Assembly: GCA_024699225.1 (NCBI GenBank)
Contig: JAILPZ010000062.1
Coordinates: 1 to 64,000, forward strand
Origin: Sphaerochaetaceae bacterium
Lineage (GTDB): Bacteria; Spirochaetota; Spirochaetia; Sphaerochaetales; Sphaerochaetaceae
Direction: 5' to 3'
Length of the DNA: 64,000 nt
Positions 43,598 to 53,059 of this stretch are shown here, one piece after another. Each line of letters begins with the position of its first letter. Positions within the stretch are counted from its first letter, which is position 1. The notes below the pieces were generated by a model that did no database searches, was not told the DNA's origin, and saw only the letters and a list, made by a program, of their open reading frames with translations. Position numbers and translations under genes: made by a program.

Positions 43598-43622
43598 ATA
43601 GCTCCGGGAGTCCCGGAGCTAT
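43598..43622 (+). other. Perfect rpsO-pnp intergenic hairpin
   Basis: Twelve bases (ATAGCTCCGGGA) are repeated inverted around a single central G (43598-43622). The following tract (TGCTGTGTTTT) is a poor terminator. In E. coli a hairpin at this place is an RNase III site through which PNPase controls its own mRNA; the same role here is inferred. Confidence 0.75.
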
Positions 43623-43669
43623 TGCTGTGTTTTAAGAAGAAAAAAAGAAAAAAGAAGTAGAGAGAATTT

Positions 43670-45862
43670 ATGGAACAAGTAAAGAAAATTTCAGTCCGTA
43701 TTGGTAATGATGATCTCGTATTTGAGACAGGCAAAATTGCCAAGCAGGCTAACGGTGCAGTCTATGCACACTACGCAGGTTCCGCAGTTATTGCAACAGT
43801 ATGTTGCTCTGACAGTGCAAGTGAACCACTTGATTATGTACCCGTATCAGTCGAGTACAACGAAAAGTATTATGCAGCCGGCAAGATTCCCGGAGGATTT
43901 CTGAAGAGAGAATCAAAGCCGAAAGACAAGGAAATCCTTGTAAGCCGCCTTATTGACCGTCCTATGAGACCTCTTTTTGAGAAGGCCTTCAGCAGAGAAA
44001 TCCAGATTGTACCGACAGTCGTGTCAACCGACCAGATCAATACACCGGATATTATTGCAATCAATGCAGCATCTGCAGCAGTTACCATTTCTGATATTCC
44101 GTTCAACGGACCTATTGCAGGTGTACGTGTTGCCCTTATCGACGGTGAATATGTTATTAACCCATCCTTCCAGCAGATTGAAGATGCCGACCTTGATATT
44201 GTCGTAGCAGGCACAAGAGACGGAATTACAATGGTTGAAGGTGGTGCCCACGAAGTTTCAGAGCAGAACATGCTTGATGCTATTGCAGCAGCCCAGCCGG
44301 TTATTACAAAGCTTTGTGATGCACAGCTTGAGCTGAGAAAACTTGCAGGTAAGGAAAAGCTTCCTCTCCTTGAAGTTGCTGAAGAAGACCTCAAGTGGCT
44401 TGATCCTGTTAAGGAATATGCAGAGCCAAAGGTAAAAGAGGCTTTCAAGGGAACAAGCAAGTTTGCAAGACATGATAATGTTGCAGCAGTAAAGCAGGAT
44501 GTAAAGGCTCACTTTGCTGACCTTCTTGCTGAGCATGATGATGCTTCAGAGCAGCTTTCAAAGCTCTTTGATGATCTTGAATATAACATCCTTCGTTCAT
44601 CAATCCTTAACGACGGTGTCCGTGTTGACGGAAGAAAGGTAACAGAAATCAGACCCATTACATGTGAGGTTTCTGTTCTTGACAGAACTCATGGTTCAGC
44701 CCTCTTTACAAGAGGTGAGACACAGAGTCTTGCTGTTACAACACTCGGAACAGTTCAGGATGAACAGCTCTTTGATAATATTGACGGAGACAAGAACTAC
44801 AGCAACTTCATGCTGCATTACAACTTCCCGCCGTATTCAGTCGGAGAGACAGGAAGACTTACAACAGGTAGAAGAGAAATTGGTCACGGCCATCTTGCTC
44901 AGAGAGCACTTCAGGCTGTTGTTCCTCCAAAAGATGAGTTCCCGTATACAGTCAGAGTTGTCAGTGAGATTATGGAATCCAACGGTTCATCTTCAATGGC
45001 TTCTGTCTGCGGCGGTTGTCTCTCACTTATGGATGCAGGTGTACCTATTTCAAAGCCGGTTGCAGGTATTGCAATGGGTCTTATCACAGAAGGTGCAGAC
45101 TACTCAAAGTACCAGATTCTTTCCGATATTCTCGGTGAAGAAGACCACCTCGGAGACATGGACTTCAAGGTAGCAGGTACAAGAGACGGTATTACTGCTT
45201 TCCAGATGGATATTAAGATTGCAGGTGTTACTCCTGAGATTATGAGCAAGGCTCTCCAGCAGGCCAAGGAGGGAAGATATCACATCCTTGGAATTATGGA
45301 ACAGACACTCTCTGCCCCGCGTCCTGAAGTTAACAAGTACGCTCCGAAGATTCTTTCAACTAAGGTTGATGAGGATAAGATCGGTGCTGTTATTGGTACA
45401 GGCGGAAAGACAATCAAGGGTATTGCCCAGGTAACAGGTGCTGAAGTCAACATTGATGATGATGGAACAGTTACAATTTACGGCAAGAACACAGCAGCAG
45501 CTCAGGCTGCACTTGAAATGGTTAAGTCCATTATTGAAGAACCGGAAGTAGGCAAGGTCTATCAGGGAACAGTAAAGAGAATTATGGACTTTGGTGCATT
45601 TGTTGAGATTCTTCCCGGTAAGGAAGGACTGTGCCATATTTCAAAGCTTGCAAGAACAAGAGTTGAAAACGTATCTGATGTTCTCTCCGTTGGCCAGGTT
45701 ATTCCTGTAAAGCTGATTGAAGTTGACAGAACAGGCGGAAGACTTTCACTTTCATATATTGATGCAATCGATCCGGATGGAGAGGTTAAGTCAGAAAACA
45801 GAAGTGACAAGGTAAGACGTCATGATTCAAAGCGTCCTTTTAAGAAGGAGCACAGAGACTGA
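43670..45862 (+). CDS. pnp: Polyribonucleotide nucleotidyltransferase (PNPase)
   Basis: A 730-residue PNPase, a 3'-5' phosphorolytic RNA-decay enzyme. Two RNase PH-like domains (about 1-220 and 310-545; [14 protein letters not shown] text read as [14 protein letters not shown] and [13 protein letters not shown]) flank an all-helical segment. The KH domain ([14 protein letters not shown], about 568-581) and the S1 domain ([21 protein letters not shown], about 628-648) close the protein, followed by a basic tail. Confidence 0.96.
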   Translation: MEQVKKISVRIGNDDLVFETGKIAKQANGAVYAHYAGSAVIATVCCSDSASEPLDYVPVSVEYNEKYYAAGKIPGGFLKRESKPKDKEILVSRLIDRPMRPLFEKAFSREIQIVPTVVSTDQINTPDIIAINAASAAVTISDIPFNGPIAGVRVALIDGEYVINPSFQQIEDADLDIVVAGTRDGITMVEGGAHEVSEQNMLDAIAAAQPVITKLCDAQLELRKLAGKEKLPLLEVAEEDLKWLDPVKEYAEPKVKEAFKGTSKFARHDNVAAVKQDVKAHFADLLAEHDDASEQLSKLFDDLEYNILRSSILNDGVRVDGRKVTEIRPITCEVSVLDRTHGSALFTRGETQSLAVTTLGTVQDEQLFDNIDGDKNYSNFMLHYNFPPYSVGETGRLTTGRREIGHGHLAQRALQAVVPPKDEFPYTVRVVSEIMESNGSSSMASVCGGCLSLMDAGVPISKPVAGIAMGLITEGADYSKYQILSDILGEEDHLGDMDFKVAGTRDGITAFQMDIKIAGVTPEIMSKALQQAKEGRYHILGIMEQTLSAPRPEVNKYAPKILSTKVDEDKIGAVIGTGGKTIKGIAQVTGAEVNIDDDGTVTIYGKNTAAAQAALEMVKSIIEEPEVGKVYQGTVKRIMDFGAFVEILPGKEGLCHISKLARTRVENVSDVLSVGQVIPVKLIEVDRTGGRLSLSYIDAIDPDGEVKSENRSDKVRRHDSKRPFKKEHRD

Positions 45863-45866
45863 AAAG

Positions 45867-46313
45867 ATGGATAAATGTATTGTAAAAATACAGCTGGATG
45901 AAGGAGCAAAACTTCCTCAGTATTCCTCTTTACAGGCAGCAGGCGCAGACATCTGCGCCTGCCTTGCTCAGGATCAGTGCATGGTTGTAAAACCCATGCA
46001 GAGAGTTCTTGTGCCTACAGGAATCAGGATTTCCCTTCCTGTGGGTTACGAGGCTCAGATAAGACCCCGTTCGGGTCTTGCAATCAAATCAGGCATTACC
46101 GTTTTAAATACCCCGGGTACAGTTGATTCTGACTACCGCGGCGAGGTTAAGGTGATTCTGATAAATCTATCCGATAAGGATTTTATAATCAGAGATGGAG
46201 ACAGAATAGCCCAGATGGTAATAGCCAGACATGAGAATGCGTCCTTTGAGACTGTTGTCTCCCTTGACGAGACAGAACGTGGAGAAGGCGGATTCGGTTC
46301 AACGGGCGTCTGA
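45867..46313 (+). CDS. dut: dUTP pyrophosphatase
   Basis: A 148-residue trimeric dUTPase, which removes dUTP and makes dUMP for thymidylate synthesis. Motifs are present in order: AAGADICA (I), [11 protein letters not shown] (II, with [18 protein letters not shown]), GDRIAQMVI (IV) and the C-terminal GEGGFGSTG (V). I chose ATG 45867; an upstream in-frame ATG lies inside pnp and adds a non-homologous stretch. It overlaps the next gene by one nucleotide (TGATG). Confidence 0.95.
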   Translation: MDKCIVKIQLDEGAKLPQYSSLQAAGADICACLAQDQCMVVKPMQRVLVPTGIRISLPVGYEAQIRPRSGLAIKSGITVLNTPGTVDSDYRGEVKVILINLSDKDFIIRDGDRIAQMVIARHENASFETVVSLDETERGEGGFGSTGV

Positions 46314-47581
46314 TGGACAGAAGAAGATATAAGCTTTTAAGTTATTATGTAGGAAGAGAATATGTTCTCTCCTTCCTTGTGTCCTTTGCCTTCTTCTTTT
46401 TTATTTTCTTTATAAATCAGATTCTCGTTCTGGCTCAGAAAATTCTTTTAAAGAATGTTGAGCTTCAGGATGTTCTTACACTTGTAATACTGTCCATTCC
46501 GCAGTTTCTTATGTACACCATGCCGTTTTCCTCACTGTCTTCGGCTTCAATGGTTATAGGAACTTTTTCATCTTCAAATGAGATTACCGCCATGAGGGCC
46601 TCAGGTATTTCACTTACAAGGATTTTCATGCCTATAGTGATAATCTCCCTGTTATTCTCCTCCATGACGCTCATTATTGCCGACAGAATGATCCCTTACA
46701 CCTCGCAGCGGTATGCCGAGCTGTATATTTCGGTACTTCAGAAGCTTCCTACACTGGAATTTGAAGATTACGGATCAGTGAGATTCGGAGATATTGTTGT
46801 TTCCAACGGAAAGGTGGAAAACGGGGTCATAAAGGATATTATTATCTATGACGGCAGGGATGTTTCTGACAGTCATGCCATTACTGCCGCTGAGGCAACA
46901 GTTGAGCTTGTAGATGCCACAAGCTTTACCTATAAAATCAACTTAAAGGACGCAAGAATTCTTATAACTGACAGGTATTCAAGAAAAAGTTACAGTTCAG
47001 CTTCTGCTTCCGATATGACGCTCTACATGGGTTTAAGCTCATCCTCAGGAGTCAGCTTTACACTCAATCCTTCCCAGATGTCAGTAAGTACTCTTAAGGA
47101 ACTTGTTGACCAGTATGCTCCTGATACTGTATCTCTTACAGAAAACTATTACAGCGGCCTTGAAAGAAGTTCCAGAAGACTTGGAAAATCTCTTACCGTT
47201 CTTGAGGATGATCCTGATTCCATTGACTACAAAAATATAGTTGAAGATGCAAACAGCTTTATAAGAAAGAAAAACAATAAGCCTGTTAACTTTAATTTCC
47301 AGTACTATTTAAGCGAACTAAACAAGAAGTTTGCCCTCTCTCTTGCCTGTACTGTTCTTATTTTTATGGCTTTCCCCATATCATTTTTCAAGATTAAATA
47401 CGGCCGTCTTACCGGCTTTGGTCTTTCCATATTTGTTGCCTCCCTGTACTGGTTCTTCCTGTACTTCATGCACACAAAGGCAATCATGTCCTATATTAAC
47501 CCGGCTTTATTCCTCTGGAGTCCTAATGTTGTGGTTCTCATCTGCGGGTTGTTGCTGCTCTGGAGGCTTAGAAAACATTGA
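46313..47581 (+). CDS. lptF: LptF/LptG-family permease 1
   Basis: A 422-residue YjgP/YjgQ-type permease of the ABC system that pulls lipid from the inner membrane for transport to the outer membrane. Three N-terminal spans (about 15-120), including MPFSSLSSASMVIGTFSSSNEITAMRASG in pieces around residues 64-94, precede a large periplasmic beta-jellyroll domain (about 125-330) and three C-terminal spans. Its partner is the next gene (4-nt overlap). The ATPase and bridge proteins are not in this window. Order F/G is by position. Confidence 0.85.
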   Translation: MDRRRYKLLSYYVGREYVLSFLVSFAFFFFIFFINQILVLAQKILLKNVELQDVLTLVILSIPQFLMYTMPFSSLSSASMVIGTFSSSNEITAMRASGISLTRIFMPIVIISLLFSSMTLIIADRMIPYTSQRYAELYISVLQKLPTLEFEDYGSVRFGDIVVSNGKVENGVIKDIIIYDGRDVSDSHAITAAEATVELVDATSFTYKINLKDARILITDRYSRKSYSSASASDMTLYMGLSSSSGVSFTLNPSQMSVSTLKELVDQYAPDTVSLTENYYSGLERSSRRLGKSLTVLEDDPDSIDYKNIVEDANSFIRKKNNKPVNFNFQYYLSELNKKFALSLACTVLIFMAFPISFFKIKYGRLTGFGLSIFVASLYWFFLYFMHTKAIMSYINPALFLWSPNVVVLICGLLLLWRLRKH

Positions 47582-48669
47582 AGATCTTCAGACGATACAC
47601 AGTTTCATTGATCCTCAAAGTAGGTCTTGCCACAGCTTTTCTTGCAGCCTTGATTATGCTGGGAGCAGATTTGTTTTCAAAGCTTGAATCATACGTTACA
47701 AACTCTGTCTCAGGTCAGGACATGCTTAAGTTAACTCTGCTGCACCTTCCCAAGGCTCTTCTTATGGTCTCGGGGCCGGCCTTTTTGTTTTCCGTAACAT
47801 ACTATCTGTCCATGCTCTATGCCAGAAATGAAATTATCTGCATACTCGGCTCAGGTGTAAGCTATGCAAGAGTAGTTTTAATCTGTGTTCTTACCTGTCT
47901 TGGCGTAAGTCTTCTCAGTTTTTCAATAAGTGAAACAATAGCGCTTAACTGTGAGAATAAAAGAAATGTCCTTTATGAGAGCTTAACTGATACTTCTGCA
48001 GAGAGCGGAAACAACAGCGCCATAGCTCTAAGTGATATGTACAACGGCTACAGTGTATATGCCGAGCAGTATGTAGACAGTACCCGGACTCTCTCCCGTA
48101 TAGTTATTATTGAAAAGATGGAAGAGGGCTTTATTAAAAGAACAGATGCAGTTACCGGAACCTGGGATGAGGAGAATCAGTGCTGGCTTCTTACCAATGG
48201 AGTTGTTTATACAGTTGAAAATAACAGAAATGTAGCAATTGAAAGCTTTGATGAATTTCTAAAGGAAGATTTTAACTTAAAACCCCGGCTTTTCAGAAAC
48301 TCATCTTCAGATATTCAGACCATGGATTTGCCGTCTGCTGTCCAGTATGTATCAGCTATGAAGATAGTTAATCCTGAAAAGTATTCCAGTCTGGCTACAG
48401 CGCTGTACAAGAGGATTCTTGATAATCTTATACCTCTGGTTTTCTGTATAATTGCATGCAGCATGAACTACAGGTACAAGAAAAACGTACTGTTTTTAAG
48501 TATAGTATCCTCAGTTGCTGTTGCTGTAATATACTACGTCTGCCTGCTGACAACAAATCTTATGGCGGACCAGGGAATAATAGCGCCCTACATGGGTTCT
48601 GTTTTTCCCTTATTGCTGATCCTTTCATTAAGTATTTTGATTCATGTATTTACAACGGGAAAGAGATGA
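47578..48669 (+). CDS. lptG: LptF/LptG-family permease 2
   Basis: A 363-residue partner permease with the same layout: spans near residues 9-110 (including YARNEIICILGSGVSYARV, the coupling helix), a periplasmic jellyroll, and three spans at the end. The start codon is TTG in a 4-nt overlap with lptF. It ends in a 4-nt overlap with tgt. The pair would move lipooligosaccharide or another glycolipid. Confidence 0.85.
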   Translation: MKIFRRYTVSLILKVGLATAFLAALIMLGADLFSKLESYVTNSVSGQDMLKLTLLHLPKALLMVSGPAFLFSVTYYLSMLYARNEIICILGSGVSYARVVLICVLTCLGVSLLSFSISETIALNCENKRNVLYESLTDTSAESGNNSAIALSDMYNGYSVYAEQYVDSTRTLSRIVIIEKMEEGFIKRTDAVTGTWDEENQCWLLTNGVVYTVENNRNVAIESFDEFLKEDFNLKPRLFRNSSSDIQTMDLPSAVQYVSAMKIVNPEKYSSLATALYKRILDNLIPLVFCIIACSMNYRYKKNVLFLSIVSSVAVAVIYYVCLLTTNLMADQGIIAPYMGSVFPLLLILSLSILIHVFTTGKR

Positions 48670-49823
48670 CAGAAAAAATATTTGAAATGAAACATAAAGA
48701 CCTCAACAGCCGCGCCAGGACAGGGCTTCTTACGCTCGGTCACGGCACAGTTCAGACTCCGGCTTTCATGCCTGTAGGAACAAACGGAACTGTAAAGGGC
48801 CTTTACCATAAAACAGTAAGTGATATGGGGTACAACCTTATTCTGGGTAATACCTATCATCTTTATCTAAGACCCGGTTGTGATGTTTTAAAGACCTTTG
48901 ACGGCCTGCACAGATTTTCCGCATGGGAGCATAACATTCTCACAGACAGCGGTGGCTTTCAGATTTTTTCTCTTTCAGATTTGAGAAAAATATACGAGGA
49001 AGGAATTAAGTTTCAAAGCCATATTGACGGCTCAAGACATGAGTTTACACCGGAAAAGGTTGTGGATATAGAGCAGGTTATAGGAAGTGATATAGCCATG
49101 GTTCTGGACGTCTGCTCTGAACCCGGGATTGATTGGAATAAAACCATGAAGGCTATGGACTTAACCCACGCATGGGCAGAGAGATCCATAGTCAGAAGAG
49201 ACAGCTTGAAGGCCTTAACCGGCAGATCTTTTCGGGGAAAGCTTTTTGGTATAGTTCAGGGTGGCTTTTATGATGATTTGAGAATCCAGAGTGCCAGAAC
49301 TATTTCTGACATGGATTTTCCGGGAATAGCCATAGGCGGTCTATCGGTTGGGGAGACTAAGGAAAAGTACAACTACTATCTCGGCCTTACTGCAGATGCT
49401 GTTACATATGAAAAGCCCAGATACGTAATGGGTATAGGTACCGTAGACTACATACTTGAGGCTGTTTATAACGGAATAGACCTCTTTGACTGCGTTCTGG
49501 CTACAAGAGAGGGCAGGCACGGTACGGTCTTTACAGATGACGGTATGCTTAACCTGAAGAAGGCCTTTCTGGAGTATGATCATGGTCCGATAGTTGAAAA
49601 CTGTAACTGTACAGCCTGTACAAAGTATTCCAGAGCCTACATGAGACATATGTTTAAGGCAAATGAAATGCTTGGAAGCATTCTTGCAACTGAGCATAAC
49701 CTTCAGTATTTGTACAATCTTATGAAACGGGTCCGTGCAGCTATTGAAGCTGATGATTTTGTTCGCTTTAAGAATGAATATCTTGAGCGTTTTTATGCTA
49801 ACGGAGGACTGGCCAAAAAATGA
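48666..49823 (+). CDS. tgt: Queuine/preQ1 tRNA-ribosyltransferase
   Basis: A 385-residue TGT, which exchanges guanine 34 of certain tRNAs for the queuosine precursor. It has TPAFMPVGTNGTVKG, ILTDSGGFQIFSL (with the catalytic aspartate region), IAIGGLSVGE and the zinc site CNCTAC...H near residues 317-350. I chose ATG 48666, which gives the 4-nt overlap with lptG; longer frames start inside lptG. It overlaps the Nudix gene by 4 nt. Confidence 0.95.
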   Translation: MTEKIFEMKHKDLNSRARTGLLTLGHGTVQTPAFMPVGTNGTVKGLYHKTVSDMGYNLILGNTYHLYLRPGCDVLKTFDGLHRFSAWEHNILTDSGGFQIFSLSDLRKIYEEGIKFQSHIDGSRHEFTPEKVVDIEQVIGSDIAMVLDVCSEPGIDWNKTMKAMDLTHAWAERSIVRRDSLKALTGRSFRGKLFGIVQGGFYDDLRIQSARTISDMDFPGIAIGGLSVGETKEKYNYYLGLTADAVTYEKPRYVMGIGTVDYILEAVYNGIDLFDCVLATREGRHGTVFTDDGMLNLKKAFLEYDHGPIVENCNCTACTKYSRAYMRHMFKANEMLGSILATEHNLQYLYNLMKRVRAAIEADDFVRFKNEYLERFYANGGLAKK

Positions 49824-50233
49824 GGTTTCCGTACAGGGGTGCAGGAATAGCACTTGTATATGAAAATAAGGTACTGCTCGGACTGAGGTCAAAAAAACCG
49901 TTTAGAAATACATGGTGTGTTCCTGGCGGTGGATTTGAAAAGTCAAAGGATAGGGACAGCCTGTCCAATGCAGTCCGAGAATTTTCTGAAGAAACAGGTG
50001 TTGCCCTTGATCTCTCAAAACTCCAGTATGTAGGCAAATTCAACCTCAGAGTGCCTTTTTTCAGGTGGACTACGTTCTTCTATAAGACAGATAAAATTAT
50101 AACTGAGTTAAAGCCTGACGAGTTTTACACCCTTAAGTGGGTCTCTCTGGACAACATAAAAAAAGAAACGGCCGGTAACGCCTTGCGTCCCTTTGCCGTT
50201 TCCGAATTAAAACTTCTTAAAAGCTTACTTTAA
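49820..50233 (+). CDS. Nudix hydrolase
   Basis: A 137-residue Nudix-fold pyrophosphohydrolase with an MutT-like outline: GAGIALVYENKVLLGLR at the N-terminus, WCVPGGGFE and REFSEETG. The Nudix box is two residues longer than the canonical Gx5Ex7REUXEEXGU between PGGG and REF, and the first Glu position is not standard, so metal binding may differ. The substrate is unknown (oxidised nucleotides or NDP-sugars are typical). It overlaps tgt (4 nt) and the convergent greA gene (9 nt). Confidence 0.82.
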   Translation: MRFPYRGAGIALVYENKVLLGLRSKKPFRNTWCVPGGGFEKSKDRDSLSNAVREFSEETGVALDLSKLQYVGKFNLRVPFFRWTTFFYKTDKIITELKPDEFYTLKWVSLDNIKKETAGNALRPFAVSELKLLKSLL

Positions 50234-52915
50234 GTCAAAATCTGCAAGTTCAATGGACTTTACCGTAAGGTCCATCTTAACTCCGTTAATTTCGAACTTT
50301 CTGTTCTCATCCTTCTGCATGTTGTAAATCTTAAGTCCAAGCGGAGCCTGGAAGTTTAGAATGTTCTTATCAGGATTTGATTCCCACGGTCCGAAGATTG
50401 TGTATGTTATATCCTCATTTGCAATGTTGTCGTGGAAAACAACCTTTGTACCGAACTCAACATAAGAAGTGTCAACGTTCTCGCTCTCAATAATCTTTGC
50501 TATATCAATCTCATCAGTAAGCTTATTCATCATGAAGTTAAGGTTCTTCTGCTTATCCTTTGCATACTGATACTCTGCATTCTCCCTGAGGTCTCCAAGG
50601 TCTCTGGCAACACCGATTTCCCTTGAGTTCTCAGGAATTTCAACGTTCATGATATGATCAAGTTCTGCAGACTTGGCAACAAACATGGCTCTGGTGCACA
50701 AAAATCCCTTTGGAATCATTCTTACCGGTGTTGCAGGGGATGAATCTGTGGCAAAGATAGAATCAGCATCCTTTCTCTTTGAAAGAATGAAGTGCTTTAC
50801 GCCAATAATCTTATCTTCTTCAATTCCCGGAACATTACTTACATAGGAGTAGATTCTCTTGGCCTGCTGAGTGTCACAGGTTTCAAGATTCTTCACAATC
50901 ATCTGGTCAGTAAAGAGCATGTCTGAAAGTGTCTTCTGTCTTGCCTTGTTAAGCTGTGTATCAACATTATGAGAAACCCTGCCGCTGACAAAAATCAGGG
51001 CCTGGAGACAGATTAAAAGAAGTTCACTTTCATCAATAGAGGCTTTTTCCCAGTCTTCTGAACTGCAGTTCTTGAGAAGGAAGAGAAGGAAATCAGGATC
51101 ACCCTGATAGTTGTCTACTGCATCTGAGATAATGTCAGAGAGCATCTTTCTTCTCGGTCCGTTCTTTACACAGTCCATAAGGTAGGTTGAAGGACTTACT
51201 CTGAGAAGCTGACCCAGAACTGCCTGCCATTTCTCATCTGTTTCCTTAATACAGTCAACAAAGGCCTTCTTAAGCTCTGAATCATCAATTTCAGAGTAGA
51301 CAGCCTTAATCTGTTCTCTGTCCTGAGCATTATATTTCTCCTCAAATGTTTCATTGAGGTGAATAAATGTCATGCTCTGCTTGTTCTTGAACTTGTCGAG
51401 AATAATGCATGAGCAGAAACCTGTGGCGCTGTTGTATTTTGCCTCTTCCTCAAAGTAGTCAAGAATCTTCATGAATTCTTCACTGTCGGTACTGCCGTTC
51501 TTGTTGATAAAGTCTTTGACAATAGCGTACTTCTTGAAGAATCCTTTCTCTCTCTGGAAGATCTGAAGAGTCTTTTCTTCAAATGTAATAGGTGTGTCCC
51601 TGAGAACATAAACATCTGCTGCATCATCAGAAATGCTGAAATACGGATTAGTAGCCAGCTCTTTCTTTGCAAGACTCTGCCATGAACTCCATTCACTGTC
51701 CTTGAGAACAGAAGGAACAAGCTCTGCCTTAATCTGCTTAAGTGAAGCCTGACCTCCGAATGAGTTGAGAAGCATTCTCAGACCCCATTCAATATTGTCC
51801 ATCAAATGGTCTCTGATCTGTGCGGGAGTAGCACCTGCCTTGAGAACAAGTATATGCTGCTTTGGAACGATCTTAAGGCTGGAGAAAGCCATGTTGCATG
51901 ACATTTTGTGCAAATCCTTCTTCTTGAGGAACTGAATGTACATCTCATCCTTTTCAATCTTTTTAATTCTTCCCAAGCCCCATGTAGCATGTATGACAAA
52001 GGCTCCTTCTACAAAGCCTATTTCCTTTTCAAAGTTGGCAACAGCAGTGTTGATATCCATGTAGTTGTGAAGCAGTCCTGTGTTGCTCAGACAGTACTCA
52101 AGACGCGGATTGTCAGCATACTTTGTTCTGAATATATCAATAAGCTGGTCGAGTGCAGTCTTGTTGTCAGGTGAGAATTCAAGAATCTTCTTGAGAATAA
52201 GGATTTTTGAATTATTGTCAAACTGGTCGTGACCGTATACCTGAATAAGGAAGGTCTCTGCAGCTTCCTTTGAAATGCTTCTTGAGATTCTGCCGGCTAC
52301 CTGGAGAAGGTAAGAGGCATTCTCATGGTCCATGGGATAGATGAAGCTCCAGGCCTTTGCAACACTGTCCATGTCCTGGGCATTTATATGGCGCTGGATA
52401 ACCCTCTTGTACATGTTAAGGGCAGCACTGAAGTTTTCCCTGCTGTTGTAGTACTCTGCAAGGCTGTAGAAAACAGAAGTCTCAACATGGTCAATTCTTA
52501 TGAGGTACTCCCATGTTTCAATCTTCTTGTCTTCATGTCCTGTGTATGAGTAGGCCTCAGCAAGAACCTTAAGTACATATGAACTCTCATTAAATGAAAG
52601 AATCAGATTACCCATGTAGATAAGGTCTTCCCAGCGGCTGTCCTGATAGTATTCCTCAAAAACTGAGATAATATAGGAATCATCAACAGGGTGTCTTCCT
52701 GTGACTGAAAGAATAAATCTTGGAACAATGGGGCTTCTGGGCTTATCTTCAAGGGCAGCGAGACAGAGCTCTCTGAAATCTGCCTTTTCATCCTGTGATT
52801 TGAGCTTTTTTAAAATGGTCTGAAGGTTTACAAAATCATCAGTTTTGACCTGAGATGTAGATGTTGTATTCCAAAGCTCATTACTGATGAGTTCCCTGAC
52901 CTTTTTTGCATTCAT
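50225..52915 (-). CDS. greA: GreA transcript-cleavage factor with long N-terminal helical-repeat domain
   Basis: An 896-residue protein. The last 160 residues are GreA, which restarts backtracked RNA polymerase: the coiled-coil tip motif GDLRENAEYQYAK keeps the Asp and Glu needed for RNA cleavage, and the C-terminal FKBP-like part (GTKVVFHDN, GPWESNPDKN) follows. Ordinary GreA is about 160 residues. Residues 1-735 are alpha-helical with TPR-like repeats (LAEAYSYTGHEDKKIETWEYL). I recall long GreA proteins in other treponemes. The gene is monocistronic; SD AAGGAG lies upstream, and a terminator hairpin sits in its leader. Confidence 0.85.
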   Translation of the reverse strand: MNAKKVRELISNELWNTTSTSQVKTDDFVNLQTILKKLKSQDEKADFRELCLAALEDKPRSPIVPRFILSVTGRHPVDDSYIISVFEEYYQDSRWEDLIYMGNLILSFNESSYVLKVLAEAYSYTGHEDKKIETWEYLIRIDHVETSVFYSLAEYYNSRENFSAALNMYKRVIQRHINAQDMDSVAKAWSFIYPMDHENASYLLQVAGRISRSISKEAAETFLIQVYGHDQFDNNSKILILKKILEFSPDNKTALDQLIDIFRTKYADNPRLEYCLSNTGLLHNYMDINTAVANFEKEIGFVEGAFVIHATWGLGRIKKIEKDEMYIQFLKKKDLHKMSCNMAFSSLKIVPKQHILVLKAGATPAQIRDHLMDNIEWGLRMLLNSFGGQASLKQIKAELVPSVLKDSEWSSWQSLAKKELATNPYFSISDDAADVYVLRDTPITFEEKTLQIFQREKGFFKKYAIVKDFINKNGSTDSEEFMKILDYFEEEAKYNSATGFCSCIILDKFKNKQSMTFIHLNETFEEKYNAQDREQIKAVYSEIDDSELKKAFVDCIKETDEKWQAVLGQLLRVSPSTYLMDCVKNGPRRKMLSDIISDAVDNYQGDPDFLLFLLKNCSSEDWEKASIDESELLLICLQALIFVSGRVSHNVDTQLNKARQKTLSDMLFTDQMIVKNLETCDTQQAKRIYSYVSNVPGIEEDKIIGVKHFILSKRKDADSIFATDSSPATPVRMIPKGFLCTRAMFVAKSAELDHIMNVEIPENSREIGVARDLGDLRENAEYQYAKDKQKNLNFMMNKLTDEIDIAKIIESENVDTSYVEFGTKVVFHDNIANEDITYTIFGPWESNPDKNILNFQAPLGLKIYNMQKDENRKFEINGVKMDLTVKSIELADFDLK

Positions 52916-52940
52916 GATAAAACTCCTTTTCCCTTAGGGG

Positions 52941-52975
52941 TAAACAAAACCGGGCAGACCGTACAGTCTGCTCGG
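52941..52975 (-). terminator. Intrinsic terminator in the greA leader
   Basis: On the minus strand CCGAGCAGAC-TGTACG-GTCTGCCCGG is a 10-bp stem (one G-U) followed by TTTTGTTT. It lies between the greA promoter (53003-53031) and the greA start at 52915. Confidence 0.8.
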
Positions 52976-53002
52976 AAAAGCGTATAAATTCGTTATATAT
53001 TA

Positions 53003-53031
53003 ATAATAATCTAAAAAATGCTTATTATCAA
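53003..53031 (-). promoter_or_regulatory. greA promoter
   Basis: TTGATA (53026-53031), 17 nt, TATTAT (53003-53008) on the minus strand. Its -35 box overlaps that of the rpe promoter on the other strand. Confidence 0.6.
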
Positions 53032-53053
53032 CCTCAAACAAAAATGTTATTAT
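53025..53053 (+). promoter_or_regulatory. rpe promoter, -10 adjacent to start codon
   Basis: TTATCA (53025-53030), 17 nt, TATTAT (53048-53053); the ATG follows after 6 nt and there is no Shine-Dalgarno. Confidence 0.5.
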
Positions 53054-53059
53054 TAACTT

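Noticed and set aside
52916..53059. An SOS (LexA) box upstream of the recA operon
   Set aside because: No GAAC-N4-GTTC or similar dyad is visible; the only inverted repeat is the greA leader terminator.
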